From assembly GCF_028610625.1 (NCBI RefSeq), contig NZ_JAQQWU010000013.1, positions 62,001 through 126,000 on the forward strand: DNA of 64,000 bases, given 5' to 3'. The notes beneath the pieces are model-generated. The model was not told the origin of the DNA, searched no databases, and saw only the letters and a program-made list of their open reading frames with translations. The position numbers and the translations under genes are program-made. Each line of letters opens with the position of its first letter. The stretch's first letter is position 1. Below are positions 7,628-15,627 of this stretch, piece by piece. The stretch comes from Guptibacillus spartinae (GTDB lineage: Bacteria > Bacillota > Bacilli > Bacillales > Guptibacillaceae).

Positions 7628-8611
7628 ATGAGAAAATACCTATTGATCGTAATGGTATGCGGATTATTAGCGGCCTGTAGCGGGAATGGAAATGCGAGCC
7701 AAAATGAAGGCGCAGAAGCGGCTAGTTCAGAAAACAATGCAACTGCCACTTCTAGCAATGTGAATGACAGTGATCCCAAAGAGAAAGAAAAAGCAACAAA
7801 AGAAGACAGTCTACAAGATGAGCCGCAGAAAGATTCTAAACCTGCCGAAACCAATTCAGAAATTCCCACCACGGATACTACCTCACAGAAGAACAATTTA
7901 ACTGATACAGAGAAAGAGCTTCTTAGAATCCCTACCGTTTCAATTGAAACACCTTATGGAGAAGATGGAAATATGGAATACGAGCACACTCAAAAAGAAA
8001 TAGTCGAAGAATACATGGATGAAGATGGACGCATTTACTTCGCGTTAGATGAGAAACCGATTCGAACCATTGTCAGTGGAGAAAATGAAAACATGCGCAA
8101 CATTACAAATTATGGTGATGCGTTTATCGGAATCGTAGAAGAGGAAGCCTACGAGCTTACCGATCAGAAGCAGATTGAGGAAGCGTACCAGTTAATTCTT
8201 AGCGCCACTCCAGCACAACTACAGGGGCAAGAGCTCGATTACCGCTCTTATGAAGAAGCGACGAATTTAGAAAGAGGCATTACAAAGATGACGTACCTGA
8301 TCGCCCCAACGCTCAATGATCTCGATTATATCGTCCAAAATCAGGCCTATGATCATGAAGCACTCCCTATCCTTTTAGAAGAATTAGAAAGTCTTGGTTC
8401 TCCAACACTGCTTCCACCAGCCCCGCAAACAGCCATGGACCTTCAGCTTTTTGAAAACATGCAGGCTGTCCAGGGAATGTGGGGACAACTTGGCCAGTTT
8501 GAAAACCCTAAAGCAAATCGAGCAGAATTTGAACAACTTTACTTTCAAGTACGCAAAGAAACGCTCAATCTCATGGCACGCGTCAATTATACGCTCAGTG
8601 AGGAAATATAA
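7628..8611 (+). CDS. large lipoprotein, function unknown
   Basis: 327 residues from ATG 7628 (GTGAGGT upstream). The signal peptide KYLLIVMVCGLLAAC is a clear lipobox with Cys near residue 17. A long low-complexity linker follows, rich in Asn, Ser, Glu, Lys and Thr (about 18-90), as in surface lipoproteins that reach through the wall. The folded part (about 95-327) is acidic and mostly helical at its end, with no motif I recognise. It is monocistronic and ends at a strong bidirectional terminator. Confidence 0.8.
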   Translation: MRKYLLIVMVCGLLAACSGNGNASQNEGAEAASSENNATATSSNVNDSDPKEKEKATKEDSLQDEPQKDSKPAETNSEIPTTDTTSQKNNLTDTEKELLRIPTVSIETPYGEDGNMEYEHTQKEIVEEYMDEDGRIYFALDEKPIRTIVSGENENMRNITNYGDAFIGIVEEEAYELTDQKQIEEAYQLILSATPAQLQGQELDYRSYEEATNLERGITKMTYLIAPTLNDLDYIVQNQAYDHEALPILLEELESLGSPTLLPPAPQTAMDLQLFENMQAVQGMWGQLGQFENPKANRAEFEQLYFQVRKETLNLMARVNYTLSEEI

Positions 8612-8622
8612 TCGAAAATCAA

Positions 8623-8656
8623 AACAGACCTACTCTCACAAGAGAATAGGTCTGTT
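8623..8656. terminator. bidirectional terminator
   Basis: Stem AACAGACCTA / TAGGTCTGTT with inner CTCTC/GAGAA and A/T runs on both sides, between convergent genes. Confidence 0.85.
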
Positions 8657-8660
8657 AAAA

Positions 8661-8930
8661 TTAAAAGAATAGTAAACTAATCCCAATCGCAAAGAGCACA
8701 ACCCCCGCAATCGAATAGAACATGCCTGAACGCTGCTGGCCTTTAATTCGATTTGATATACCAGCAAGTAGATTAATCACGCCAAATCCCATAATGCCAT
8801 ATAGTAGTAAATTCTCCTCTTCAGGAGTAATCAGATACATAACTGGAAGTAACAATATTAACGCAGATAGGATAAACTGCACAATGCTTAATGAAAACAA
8901 TAGTTTAGATTCCGATTCTGTGCTCATCAT
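8661..8930 (-). CDS. three-helix small membrane protein
   Basis: 89 residues from ATG 8930 behind GAAAGGAAG; a second ATG follows at once. It has three hydrophobic segments (about 11-32, 41-58, 70-88). It converges on the lipoprotein gene. No family recognised. Confidence 0.7.
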   Translation of the reverse strand: MMSTESESKLLFSLSIVQFILSALILLLPVMYLITPEEENLLLYGIMGFGVINLLAGISNRIKGQQRSGMFYSIAGVVLFAIGISLLFF

Positions 8931-9223
8931 TTTTCCTTCTTTCCTTTTCTAGGTGAACTGATTCATGACTTCTATCCTAATTATAACAGCGCCAATCTCG
9001 TTTTTGTTATGGCAAAAGTATGAACATTCGTTTAAAAAAGGTACTGCGCTTATTTATTACGTTCCCGATTAGGACGATTATAATCATATTACCTTTTAGT
9101 AGAATGAAACCTTTCTTAAGAAAATCCGTAGTTTCTATTAGAAGATTTAGTTCATCCCTATGTAAAAACAGAAGAAAGAAATTCGAAAAACATGATTAAT
9201 TCGTTTTACCCACGGAGGCTACC
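8931..9223. other. divergent intergenic region, AT-rich
   Basis: It contains TATAAT at 9079-9084, a plausible -10 for the forward gene at 9224, without a clear -35. No gene or repeat seen. Confidence 0.35.
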
Positions 9224-9919
9224 ATGCTTAAAATCCCTGACAACAAAAAGTACCGAAACATACCAGATTATATGAAAGAACATCTCTCTATGCTTCCACC
9301 TGATAGCACTCGAGCGACAGTTAGTATGTTTTGCTTTATCTTGTTGGATATGTGCGTATTACCATTACTTTATCCAAGGATTAACCTTATTTATATTATC
9401 ACCATCCCTCTCTTATTATTTATTCATCTATGGGCAATCAGATTATTAATCAAAGATCCTCGCTCGACGCGTGTGGAAACGACGCTTTTTCTGAGTGTGT
9501 TCTCTATTATCAGTACCATTTGTTATTTTATAACAAGCTTTAAAGTATCCTATGTATTTATCGGGATAACAAATGTATGGTATTACATAACGTTAACCGG
9601 GATAGACCTTTTCATTATCGTTATTTTAATTCAGTATCAAATCGAAAAATATTCCAAATTAGATTATAAAAGAAACGAGTCAGAAAAATGGTACAACAGC
9701 GGAAGATGGATACCGTTAGTTATATCCGCACCAGGAGTAGGGTATATCATCTTTCAAACGACTAAAGATAGCGAAACTGCCATGCACTGCCTATTTTTAT
9801 GTGTCACGATCGTATTCACCTTGATCCTGGCTTATATGTCTGCGAAGTTCACACATAAATATTTTTTTATTAAATTGAATCGTAGACTAGTCTCGGCATA
9901 TAACTCCACAGAGAAATAG
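9224..9919 (+). CDS. six-helix membrane protein, orphan paralogue of the LXG-linked immunity candidate (copy 1)
   Basis: 231 residues, ATG 9224 behind GGAGG. The N-terminus MLKIPDNKKYRNIPDYMKEH is cytosolic, followed by about six membrane segments (33-55, 57-76, 88-108, 112-135, 165-182, 190-210) and a basic end (THKYFFIKLNRRL). By eye it shares about two thirds of its residues with the protein at 10001 and about half with the protein at 13040 that directly follows the LXG toxin. Families of membrane proteins next to pore-forming LXG toxins usually protect the producer, so I infer a spare immunity protein. No enzymatic motif is present. Confidence 0.75.
   Translation: MLKIPDNKKYRNIPDYMKEHLSMLPPDSTRATVSMFCFILLDMCVLPLLYPRINLIYIITIPLLLFIHLWAIRLLIKDPRSTRVETTLFLSVFSIISTICYFITSFKVSYVFIGITNVWYYITLTGIDLFIIVILIQYQIEKYSKLDYKRNESEKWYNSGRWIPLVISAPGVGYIIFQTTKDSETAMHCLFLCVTIVFTLILAYMSAKFTHKYFFIKLNRRLVSAYNSTEK
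9842..9891 (+). repeat. 50-base perfect direct repeat, copy 1
   Basis: Identical to 10619-10668. It encodes the C-terminal AKFTHKYFFIKLNRRLV block of both paralogues. Confidence 0.85.
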
Positions 9920-10000
9920 GAGTAAAAATGAATACTTCTGTCACCCCTATTATTGGGAGGTGATTAACAAAACAAAATAAGCGTTTATCTGGAGGCAAAA

Positions 10001-10705
10001 ATGCTTAAAGTCCCTGAAAAGAAAAAATATCGAAATTTACCAGACTATATGAAAGAACACCTTACTTTCATTCCAACTAGTAGTACTCGCTCAGCAATTA
10101 GTTTGTTTTGCTTAGTGTTACTCGATATGTGCGTTTTGCCTTTACTCTATCCGAGGAATGATTTAATTTATATAATCACCATTCCTCTATTAGTGTTTAT
10201 TCACTTATGGATGATTCGTTTACTAATCAAAAACCCACGGTTCACTCAAATGGAAACAATCCTTTTTATGAGTGTTTTCTCTACCGTAGGAGCGATTTGT
10301 TACTTTATAACAAGTCTTAAAGTATCCTTTGTATTTATTGGCATTACGAACGCTTGGTATTACGTTGTATTGTCAGTTGTGCACATCATTATTAGTTTAT
10401 ATTTAATTCAATACCAAGTCGAAAAGTATTCCAAAATAGACTATAAGAGAAATGAATCGGAAAAATGGTACAACAGAGGAAGCCTCTTATCCTTGTTAAC
10501 CTCAGGCTCTGGATTAGGGTATGTTCTTTTTCAAACCACAAAAGATAGCGAAACAGCCATGCATAGCCTTTTTTTATGCATATCAATCTTCTTTACCTGT
10601 TTTCTCGCTTACTTTGCAGCGAAGTTCACACATAAATATTTTTTTATTAAATTGAATCGTAGACTAGTTGACATTAATACACCTACAAAGAGACAAATCA
10701 AATGA
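10001..10705 (+). CDS. six-helix membrane protein, orphan paralogue (copy 2)
   Basis: 234 residues from ATG 10001 behind TGGAGGC. Same topology as copy 1, with the shared blocks IPDYMKEHL/LPDYMKEHL, LLDMCVLPLLYPR, FQTTKDSETAMH and KFTHKYFFIKLNRRL. The last 50 bases of shared code (10619-10668) are identical to 9842-9891, while the rest has drifted, which points to gene conversion. It lies 82 bases after copy 1 and about 250 bases before the type VII effector operon. Inferred role: additional immunity to related toxins. Confidence 0.75.
   Translation: MLKVPEKKKYRNLPDYMKEHLTFIPTSSTRSAISLFCLVLLDMCVLPLLYPRNDLIYIITIPLLVFIHLWMIRLLIKNPRFTQMETILFMSVFSTVGAICYFITSLKVSFVFIGITNAWYYVVLSVVHIIISLYLIQYQVEKYSKIDYKRNESEKWYNRGSLLSLLTSGSGLGYVLFQTTKDSETAMHSLFLCISIFFTCFLAYFAAKFTHKYFFIKLNRRLVDINTPTKRQIK
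10619..10668 (+). repeat. 50-base perfect direct repeat, copy 2
   Basis: Identical to 9842-9891 at every base, although the surrounding genes differ at many third positions. Confidence 0.85.
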
Positions 10706-10959
10706 TAAACAAAAATCTATTTATACAGCATTCACCTATCCGTAACTCAATGCCTTTTAAAATCAACAGTCTAAACCATTACCATTTTTACAATAATATG
10801 GTTAAAATCACTTAAAACCCGGGTATAGGTATAAATACCCCGTACGTCAGTCTCACGAACAGGTAGAACAACCTATTTACCAGACCTCTTCCATTTGGTA
10901 CCATATACTACTGCTTGAGTATGATTTTTCTAATGACTACTACAAAGGGGATAGCGCAA
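10706..10959. promoter_or_regulatory. promoter region of the type VII effector operon
   Basis: A GGGTAT/ATACCC hairpin at 10821-10840 and a TATACT at 10904-10909 (possible -10) precede the YwqH-like gene. No -35 is convincing. No gene seen. Confidence 0.35.
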
Positions 10960-11328
10960 ATGTCCTATTTATCCTATCTACAATCAGAAATAGCTGAAAA
11001 GCGAGCTCAGCTTGTCCGCTTACAATCTAGCTTAGTAAAATTAGATGGCTTACAAGGAGAATTCATTCAAAATAAACAGCTTGTCGATCAACCTGAGCTA
11101 ACGCCTACTACTTGGGCTGGCGAATTAGCAAACTCCTTCCAGAATATACGGGAAGATATGAAGGCGTCTTATCAGGATCTATCGATTAACCAAGTAAATT
11201 CAGCACTCAATACAATGGAAAATAAAGCAGCTGACCTACGTCGTGAAATCCAAACGCTTGAATTTAATATCACTCAGGAAATTCATCGACTAGAAGAGGA
11301 AGCGAGAGAAAGGAGAAATGCGAAGTGA
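10960..11328 (+). CDS. YwqH-like (DUF5082) protein
   Basis: 122 residues from ATG 10960 behind AAAGGGG. It is almost entirely heptad-rich helix: an N-terminal coiled coil (YLSYLQSEIAEKRAQLVRLQ), a WAGELANSF turn near residue 50 that matches the WxG-like turn of type VII chaperone partners, and a second coiled coil (LRREIQTLEFNITQEIHRLE). This is the DUF5082/YwqH layout. Such proteins accompany LXG toxins and help present them to the type VIIb secretion machine. It is the first gene of the operon and overlaps the next by four bases. Confidence 0.85.
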   Translation: MSYLSYLQSEIAEKRAQLVRLQSSLVKLDGLQGEFIQNKQLVDQPELTPTTWAGELANSFQNIREDMKASYQDLSINQVNSALNTMENKAADLRREIQTLEFNITQEIHRLEEEARERRNAK

Positions 11329-11603
11329 GTAACGAAATGCATGTAAAGTTTAGTGACGTCGAACAATCGATCAGCCAAATCGAGAAAAGTCTAAGCGCTT
11401 TTAACGCCGAGCTACCAAAGAACACCGGAGAAGGAAATACGCTCGATGTCGTCAATCGATTAAATGAGATTAATCATATGTTAACGGAAGTCGGAAACGC
11501 CTACAAAGAAATCCTTACCTTGAATAACCAAACCGTAAGGGAATCCGTGCAGCAACTGGAGAATGCGGACCAGGAGCTCTCTTCGTCTATGCAGATACGT
11601 TAG
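11325..11603 (+). CDS. YwqI-like (DUF5344) protein
   Basis: 92 residues from GTG 11325, coupled to the preceding stop (GTGA). The small helical protein has the core HVKFSDVEQSISQIEKSLSA at the start and ends in a Glu/Asp-rich helix, matching the YwqI (DUF5344) family found between YwqH and the LXG toxin in Bacillus subtilis. Such WXG100-sized partners bind the LXG domain. No membrane segment. Confidence 0.85.
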   Translation: MSNEMHVKFSDVEQSISQIEKSLSAFNAELPKNTGEGNTLDVVNRLNEINHMLTEVGNAYKEILTLNNQTVRESVQQLENADQELSSSMQIR

Positions 11604-11619
11604 GAGGGGAAATGCTATA

Positions 11620-13014
11620 ATGAAGACGTTAGATGCGGAAACACTTCACCAGGGAGTAGAGCATACAAGCGCTGCTGTTAAGGGAATTCGATCACAAACG
11701 AACGATCTACGCCTATCGATTGAAAATTTCATTTCATCGGAAGCTTCTTTTAATGGCCAAGGGGGAAAAGCAGTTCGTTCATTCTACCAAGAGTGTCATC
11801 TCCCCTTCCTATCCTATATGGAAAATGTCATCACACACTTTGAAGAGAAACTAGTCAATTTGACTTCTTCCCTTAAATCTTTTGAACCTCAAGAATCCGG
11901 TTTTATACGTGAGGATTTTCTTACAAATGATGTAAGCAATGGATTACAAAAATCGCAAGACATCACTGAACAATTGACCAGTGAAAGTAACGCAATCATC
12001 AGAAGTGTCAATGATATTATCTACATACCTGAACTACAACAAAACGACTTTAACTCTACTATTCACCGAGGACAGGAGAAAACAACAGAAGTTCTTGAAG
12101 ATCTCCACTCATTAGACAAAAACCAGGCGAACAACTTAGATACTGTCCTTCAAGAATGTCAAACGCTCATGAATTACATAAGAGAAGTATCCACCAAGTT
12201 TCAAAGCGGGGACATTTCAGTTAGTGGCTATAAGGTAGGAACGATGAGTGCTATTCCAGCTTATAAGACGGTTATGAGTAACTTGTCTTCTGATTCGATT
12301 GGGACGAGTACAGTTGGTAAGGCTGTGCAGGCGAAGAAGTCTAAGGATGAGGAATTAAAATTTGGGTTTGATTCAAAAGCAATTATCAACAACTTTGGGG
12401 CAGTAGTTGCTAGATCTTCCGATGCTTATTCTTTTTATACGGATGCTAAAGATGTTAAAAATGGGTTTGAAATTAAAATGGATACTGATGCAGCCGGAAA
12501 AAAATATAGGATAACACCACCTAAGAGTGCAAAATTCAATACACCTCCAAAAAATGGTAGAAATTACAAAATTCTACACGAGAACTATATACAGTCACAG
12601 GTTGCTAGAGGGAATGGAAATAATGTTCCTTATGCCAAAAATGTAAATATTAAAGCTGGCTCAGTTAGTGCCTTAAGAAGTAGGGTAGGTTGGGTTGGTG
12701 TAGGGTTAGGAACTGCTTATAATATTAGAACAAACATAAAAAATAATGAAAGCACTTCAAAAATTATAGGAGATGCAGTAGGTGACTTAACAATTGGAGC
12801 TGGAATTATAGCTACAGGTGGTGTTATAGCTGCAGCGATAGTTGGTACTGTAGGTCTACCCGTTATAGCTGGAGCTGCAGGAGTAGTAATAGGCTCAGTT
12901 GTTGGAGCGTATATCTTTGATGGAATCAAAATAAACGATAAAACGATTGGTACGCATATTAAATCTGGTGTTGCTACTGCTGCTAGTTGGCTTTTCGATA
13001 AATTTTCTGATTAG
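11620..13014 (+). CDS. LXG-domain type VII effector with glycine-rich hydrophobic C-terminus
   Basis: 464 residues from ATG 11620 behind TAGGAGGGG. Residues 1-205 form the helical LXG domain (start MKTLDAETLHQGVEHTSAAV; FNGQGGKAVRSFYQECHLPF at 44-63), which directs export by type VIIb secretion. Residues 206-250 are a linker. The C-terminal part has a glycine/alanine-rich hydrophobic stretch at about 391-433 (ATGGVIAAAIVGTVGLPVIA, then GAAGVVIGSVVGAYIF). This resembles the glycine-zipper pore-forming LXG toxins such as streptococcal TelE. From about 12340 the DNA becomes clearly more AT-rich, as expected of an exchanged toxin domain. Activity is inferred from this architecture. Confidence 0.85.
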   Translation: MKTLDAETLHQGVEHTSAAVKGIRSQTNDLRLSIENFISSEASFNGQGGKAVRSFYQECHLPFLSYMENVITHFEEKLVNLTSSLKSFEPQESGFIREDFLTNDVSNGLQKSQDITEQLTSESNAIIRSVNDIIYIPELQQNDFNSTIHRGQEKTTEVLEDLHSLDKNQANNLDTVLQECQTLMNYIREVSTKFQSGDISVSGYKVGTMSAIPAYKTVMSNLSSDSIGTSTVGKAVQAKKSKDEELKFGFDSKAIINNFGAVVARSSDAYSFYTDAKDVKNGFEIKMDTDAAGKKYRITPPKSAKFNTPPKNGRNYKILHENYIQSQVARGNGNNVPYAKNVNIKAGSVSALRSRVGWVGVGLGTAYNIRTNIKNNESTSKIIGDAVGDLTIGAGIIATGGVIAAAIVGTVGLPVIAGAAGVVIGSVVGAYIFDGIKINDKTIGTHIKSGVATAASWLFDKFSD

Positions 13015-13039
13015 AAACATAGTAACCAGGAGGAACTTA

Positions 13040-13777
13040 ATGCTTAAAATTCCAGAAAATAAAAAGTTCAGGCATTTGCCTGATTATATGAAAGTACACT
13101 TGTTATTAATTTCACCTCAAAACACAAAAGTAGTGGTGATTGGATATTGTTTTATATTACTCGATTTTTGTTTAATACCACTACTAACACCCATTAATAC
13201 TATAATTAATATTGCAACTATTCCCTTCTTATTATTCATTAATTTATGGGCTATTAGATTATTGGTTAAAAATCCATACACAACTCAAATGGAAACAATC
13301 CTTTTTCTTGGAGTTACCTCTTTTATAGGCGCTATAAGCTACCTTATTACCAGTATGAAAGTATCTTATTTGTTTTTTGGTATTACAAGCATTTGGTATT
13401 TCCTAGTATTAAGTCTTGTCTATTTCACAGTTATTTCGATAGCGATAAACTTTCAAATTAAAAAATTTTCATCAATTAATGATTCTCTCGATGAAAGCAA
13501 AAAATGGTATAATAACAAAAATTTTCTATCCTTGATTACAGTTGGCCCGGGTATAGGTTACATATTATTTTTTGCCACGAAAAAAAACGAATTATTTATG
13601 CATACTTTATTTCTTATTGCATGTATTGGATTAACGATTCTTTTCTCTTATATATCTACTAAATATATTCATAAATATATGTTTATGAAAGTAAACAATC
13701 ATCTTCTTATTATTCAAAAACCATCGGATAAGAAAAAAAGGAAAGCATACGAAAATAAAGGAGTTGTCTACAAATAA
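13040..13777 (+). CDS. six-helix membrane protein, likely immunity partner of the LXG toxin
   Basis: 245 residues from ATG 13040 behind AGGAGGAAC, 25 bases after the toxin stop. It has the same family signature as 9224 and 10001 (MLKIPENKKFRHLPDYMK, LLDFCLIPLL, ATKKNELFMHTLFL, KYIHKYMFMKVNNHL) and about six membrane segments. Its position directly after a toxin with a membrane-active C-terminus, and AT-richness matching the toxin 3' end, suggest it protects the producer. It ends in a Lys-rich tail and overlaps the DUF4176 gene by one base. Confidence 0.8.
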   Translation: MLKIPENKKFRHLPDYMKVHLLLISPQNTKVVVIGYCFILLDFCLIPLLTPINTIINIATIPFLLFINLWAIRLLVKNPYTTQMETILFLGVTSFIGAISYLITSMKVSYLFFGITSIWYFLVLSLVYFTVISIAINFQIKKFSSINDSLDESKKWYNNKNFLSLITVGPGIGYILFFATKKNELFMHTLFLIACIGLTILFSYISTKYIHKYMFMKVNNHLLIIQKPSDKKKRKAYENKGVVYK

Positions 13778-14055
13778 TGAAGCCTCTACTCCCAAACGGT
13801 ACCATTGTTCTACTAGAAGGTGGCAACAAGAAACTCATGATCTACGGTCGAAAACAACTCCATCTGGATGAAGAAAAAGTGGAGAACGAGCAGGATCTTG
13901 ACATGTACGATTACATAGGTGTTCCTTATCCTGAAGGGTTTATCGATCAAGAACATACTTATCTTTTCAATCACGAAAACATTGCACACGTTATTTTTGA
14001 AGGATTTCGAAATGAAGAAGAAGAAAAGTTTCAAGAGGTCTTAAAAGAAGTCTAA
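13777..14055 (+). CDS. DUF4176 protein of type VII effector loci
   Basis: 92 residues from ATG 13777 (stop of the preceding gene and start share one base). The opening LLPNGTIVLLEGGNKKLMIY, then GRKQ...YDYIGVPYPEGF, matches DUF4176, a family repeatedly found next to LXG toxins and YwqJ/YxiD genes. It is soluble, acidic and beta-rich. Function unknown; the operon context suggests a role in toxin production, chaperoning or immunity. A terminator follows. Confidence 0.85.
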   Translation: MKPLLPNGTIVLLEGGNKKLMIYGRKQLHLDEEKVENEQDLDMYDYIGVPYPEGFIDQEHTYLFNHENIAHVIFEGFRNEEEEKFQEVLKEV

Positions 14056-14067
14056 TAGCAATCATTT

Positions 14068-14100
14068 CCCTCCAATAATCAATAGTTGGCGGGATTTTTT
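14068..14100 (+). terminator. terminator of the type VII effector operon
   Basis: CCCTCCAA / TTGGCGGG stem with one mismatch, then ATTTTTTAT. Confidence 0.65.
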
Positions 14101-14222
14101 ATATGACTAATGATGTCCTCTCTTCACTAATCATTCTCAAATTCCATTTTCTATTCATAACACAGTAAAAAGAAAGAATTTTCAAACAAAAATTCGCCAT
14201 TCCCCGCTCCCATACCTTATAA

Positions 14223-14254
14223 TGGTATTACCAATAAAAACTTTGGTATTACCA
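14223..14254 (+). promoter_or_regulatory. two TGGTATTACCA operators
   Basis: Two perfect copies of TGGTATTACCA at 14223-14233 and 14244-14254, 21 bases apart (two helical turns), directly upstream of the FadR-like gene. They fit the TGGTNNNACCA half-sites bound by enterobacterial FadR, so autoregulation is likely. Confidence 0.75.
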
Positions 14255-14275
14255 GAACAGAGGTGATCCTATATT

Positions 14276-14962
14276 ATGATCGAACGATCCTCCGAAAAGA
14301 TCACAAAAAAGCTGATTCGATCGATTTTAGAAAAAGAATGGCGCACAAATGACCCGCTCCCTCCTGAACGAGAACTCGCTACTCACTACCAAGTCGGCAG
14401 ACCTACCATTCGCGAAGCCCTGCAGCGCCTGGAGCGAGATGGGTGGATTACGATTCGAAAAGGAGCGCCAGCTGTTGTGAATGATTATTGGAAGTATGGG
14501 AATTTAATGACGATCGTGAACATTCTTCAGCACCATGATGAGATTCCTGATGAGTTTATCGTTTACATGCTTGAGCTTCGGATTACGTTAACACCTGCTT
14601 ACGTCCGTGATGCTCTCCTTCATCACAGACTTCAAATGATTTCACTTTTCATCCCACTTCAAGAGCTAACAGACGATCCGAAATCATATGCTGAGTTTGA
14701 CTGGAAGCTACAGAAAAGCGTTGCCGAGCTCTCCCCTAACCCGGTTTTTATTCTCATCTTAAATAGTTTCGAAAACATCTATGGCAAAATGGCGGAGAAA
14801 TACTTTCTAGAACCCTCTCATCGAAAAGCATCAAAAAAGTACTATGAACAGTTCCTTGAAGCGACGTTAAAAGGAGATCTCCATCGCGCTGAAACGCTAA
14901 CGAAACAGATGATGGTAACCAGTTTAGAGCTTTGGAAAATAAAAATGAACGGGGGCGTGTAG
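14276..14962 (+). CDS. fadR: FadR-type GntR regulator
   Basis: 228 residues, ATG 14276 (GAGGTGATCC upstream). The winged helix (about 9-70: PLPPERELATHYQVGRPTIR, then EALQRLERDGWITIRKG) carries the Arg/Thr recognition set seen in E. coli FadR. The C-terminal domain (80-228) also matches E. coli FadR rather than the generic FCD form: VNDYWK after the wing, AEFDWKLQKSVAELSPNPVF, then ILILNSF...YFLEPSHRKASKKYYEQF. It should sense acyl-CoA and control fatty-acid genes. The twin operators upstream and the desaturase directly downstream (one base between) support this. Note that B. subtilis uses the name FadR for an unrelated TetR protein. Confidence 0.85.
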   Translation: MIERSSEKITKKLIRSILEKEWRTNDPLPPERELATHYQVGRPTIREALQRLERDGWITIRKGAPAVVNDYWKYGNLMTIVNILQHHDEIPDEFIVYMLELRITLTPAYVRDALLHHRLQMISLFIPLQELTDDPKSYAEFDWKLQKSVAELSPNPVFILILNSFENIYGKMAEKYFLEPSHRKASKKYYEQFLEATLKGDLHRAETLTKQMMVTSLELWKIKMNGGV

Positions 14963-14963
14963 T

Positions 14964-15587
14964 ATGAAACAATTGTACCGTGACTTCTTCTTCCATCCGG
15001 ATCTCTTACTCATGTTTGGTGTGTTTCTGATCGTTGTTGGCTTTCTACTGACGATGACGCTCTCTCCCATTGTCCTCCTCTTTATTCTTATTGGGATAGT
15101 GACCTACATGTTTAGTGAATACCTTACCCACCGCTTTTTATTTCACATTAAAACACCTCAAAACCCCTATCTTTTAAAGTTGATTAAACGACTGCATTAT
15201 GATCATCACAAAGTACCGAATGATTTAAAACTTTTATTTCTGCCGATTTGGTATAGCTTTCCGAATTTGTTTCTCTTATGCTTGATATTCTACTGGGTTT
15301 CCGGATCTCTTCTTCTCACTCTAGCATTTAGTACAGGACTGCTCGCTATGTTCTTTTTCTATGAATGGAAACACTATATTGCTCATCGCCCCTTCAAACC
15401 GAGAACAAAGTTCGGACAGTGGCTGAAAAAAACGCATATCCTGCATCATTATAAAAATGAAAACTATTGGTACGGGGTTTCCACACCATTTGTTGATGTC
15501 CTATTCGGTACGTTAAAAAAGGAAAAAGATGTGCAGATGAGCCAAACGGCAAAAGATTTGGAGCAGCGAAAATACACATCCACATAA
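14964..15587 (+). CDS. fatty acid hydroxylase/sterol desaturase family membrane enzyme
   Basis: 207 residues from ATG 14964. Four membrane segments (about 13-33, 36-54, 93-112, 116-134) and the full eight-histidine set of the di-iron family are present: H56/H61 (HRFLFH), H78/H81/H82 (HYDHH), H137/H141 (HYIAH), H158/H161/H162 (HILHH). The family inserts oxygen into or desaturates lipids using two iron atoms. It is co-transcribed with the FadR-type regulator, so it probably acts on membrane fatty acids or carotenoids under fatty-acid control. The exact substrate is unknown. Confidence 0.85.
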   Translation: MKQLYRDFFFHPDLLLMFGVFLIVVGFLLTMTLSPIVLLFILIGIVTYMFSEYLTHRFLFHIKTPQNPYLLKLIKRLHYDHHKVPNDLKLLFLPIWYSFPNLFLLCLIFYWVSGSLLLTLAFSTGLLAMFFFYEWKHYIAHRPFKPRTKFGQWLKKTHILHHYKNENYWYGVSTPFVDVLFGTLKKEKDVQMSQTAKDLEQRKYTST

Positions 15588-15591
15588 ATTC

Positions 15592-15620
15592 AAAAAGCTG
15601 ACGTCATGTCAGCTTTTTTT
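15592..15620. terminator. bidirectional terminator
   Basis: AAAAGCTGAC / GTCAGCTTTT stem with a T run, between convergent genes. Confidence 0.85.
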
Positions 15621-15627
15621 GGTGGAG

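Noticed and set aside
7444-7896. 150-residue reverse frame rich in Ser/Phe/Leu
   Set aside because: Antisense to the low-complexity linker of the lipoprotein at 7628; contains a dispersed repeat.
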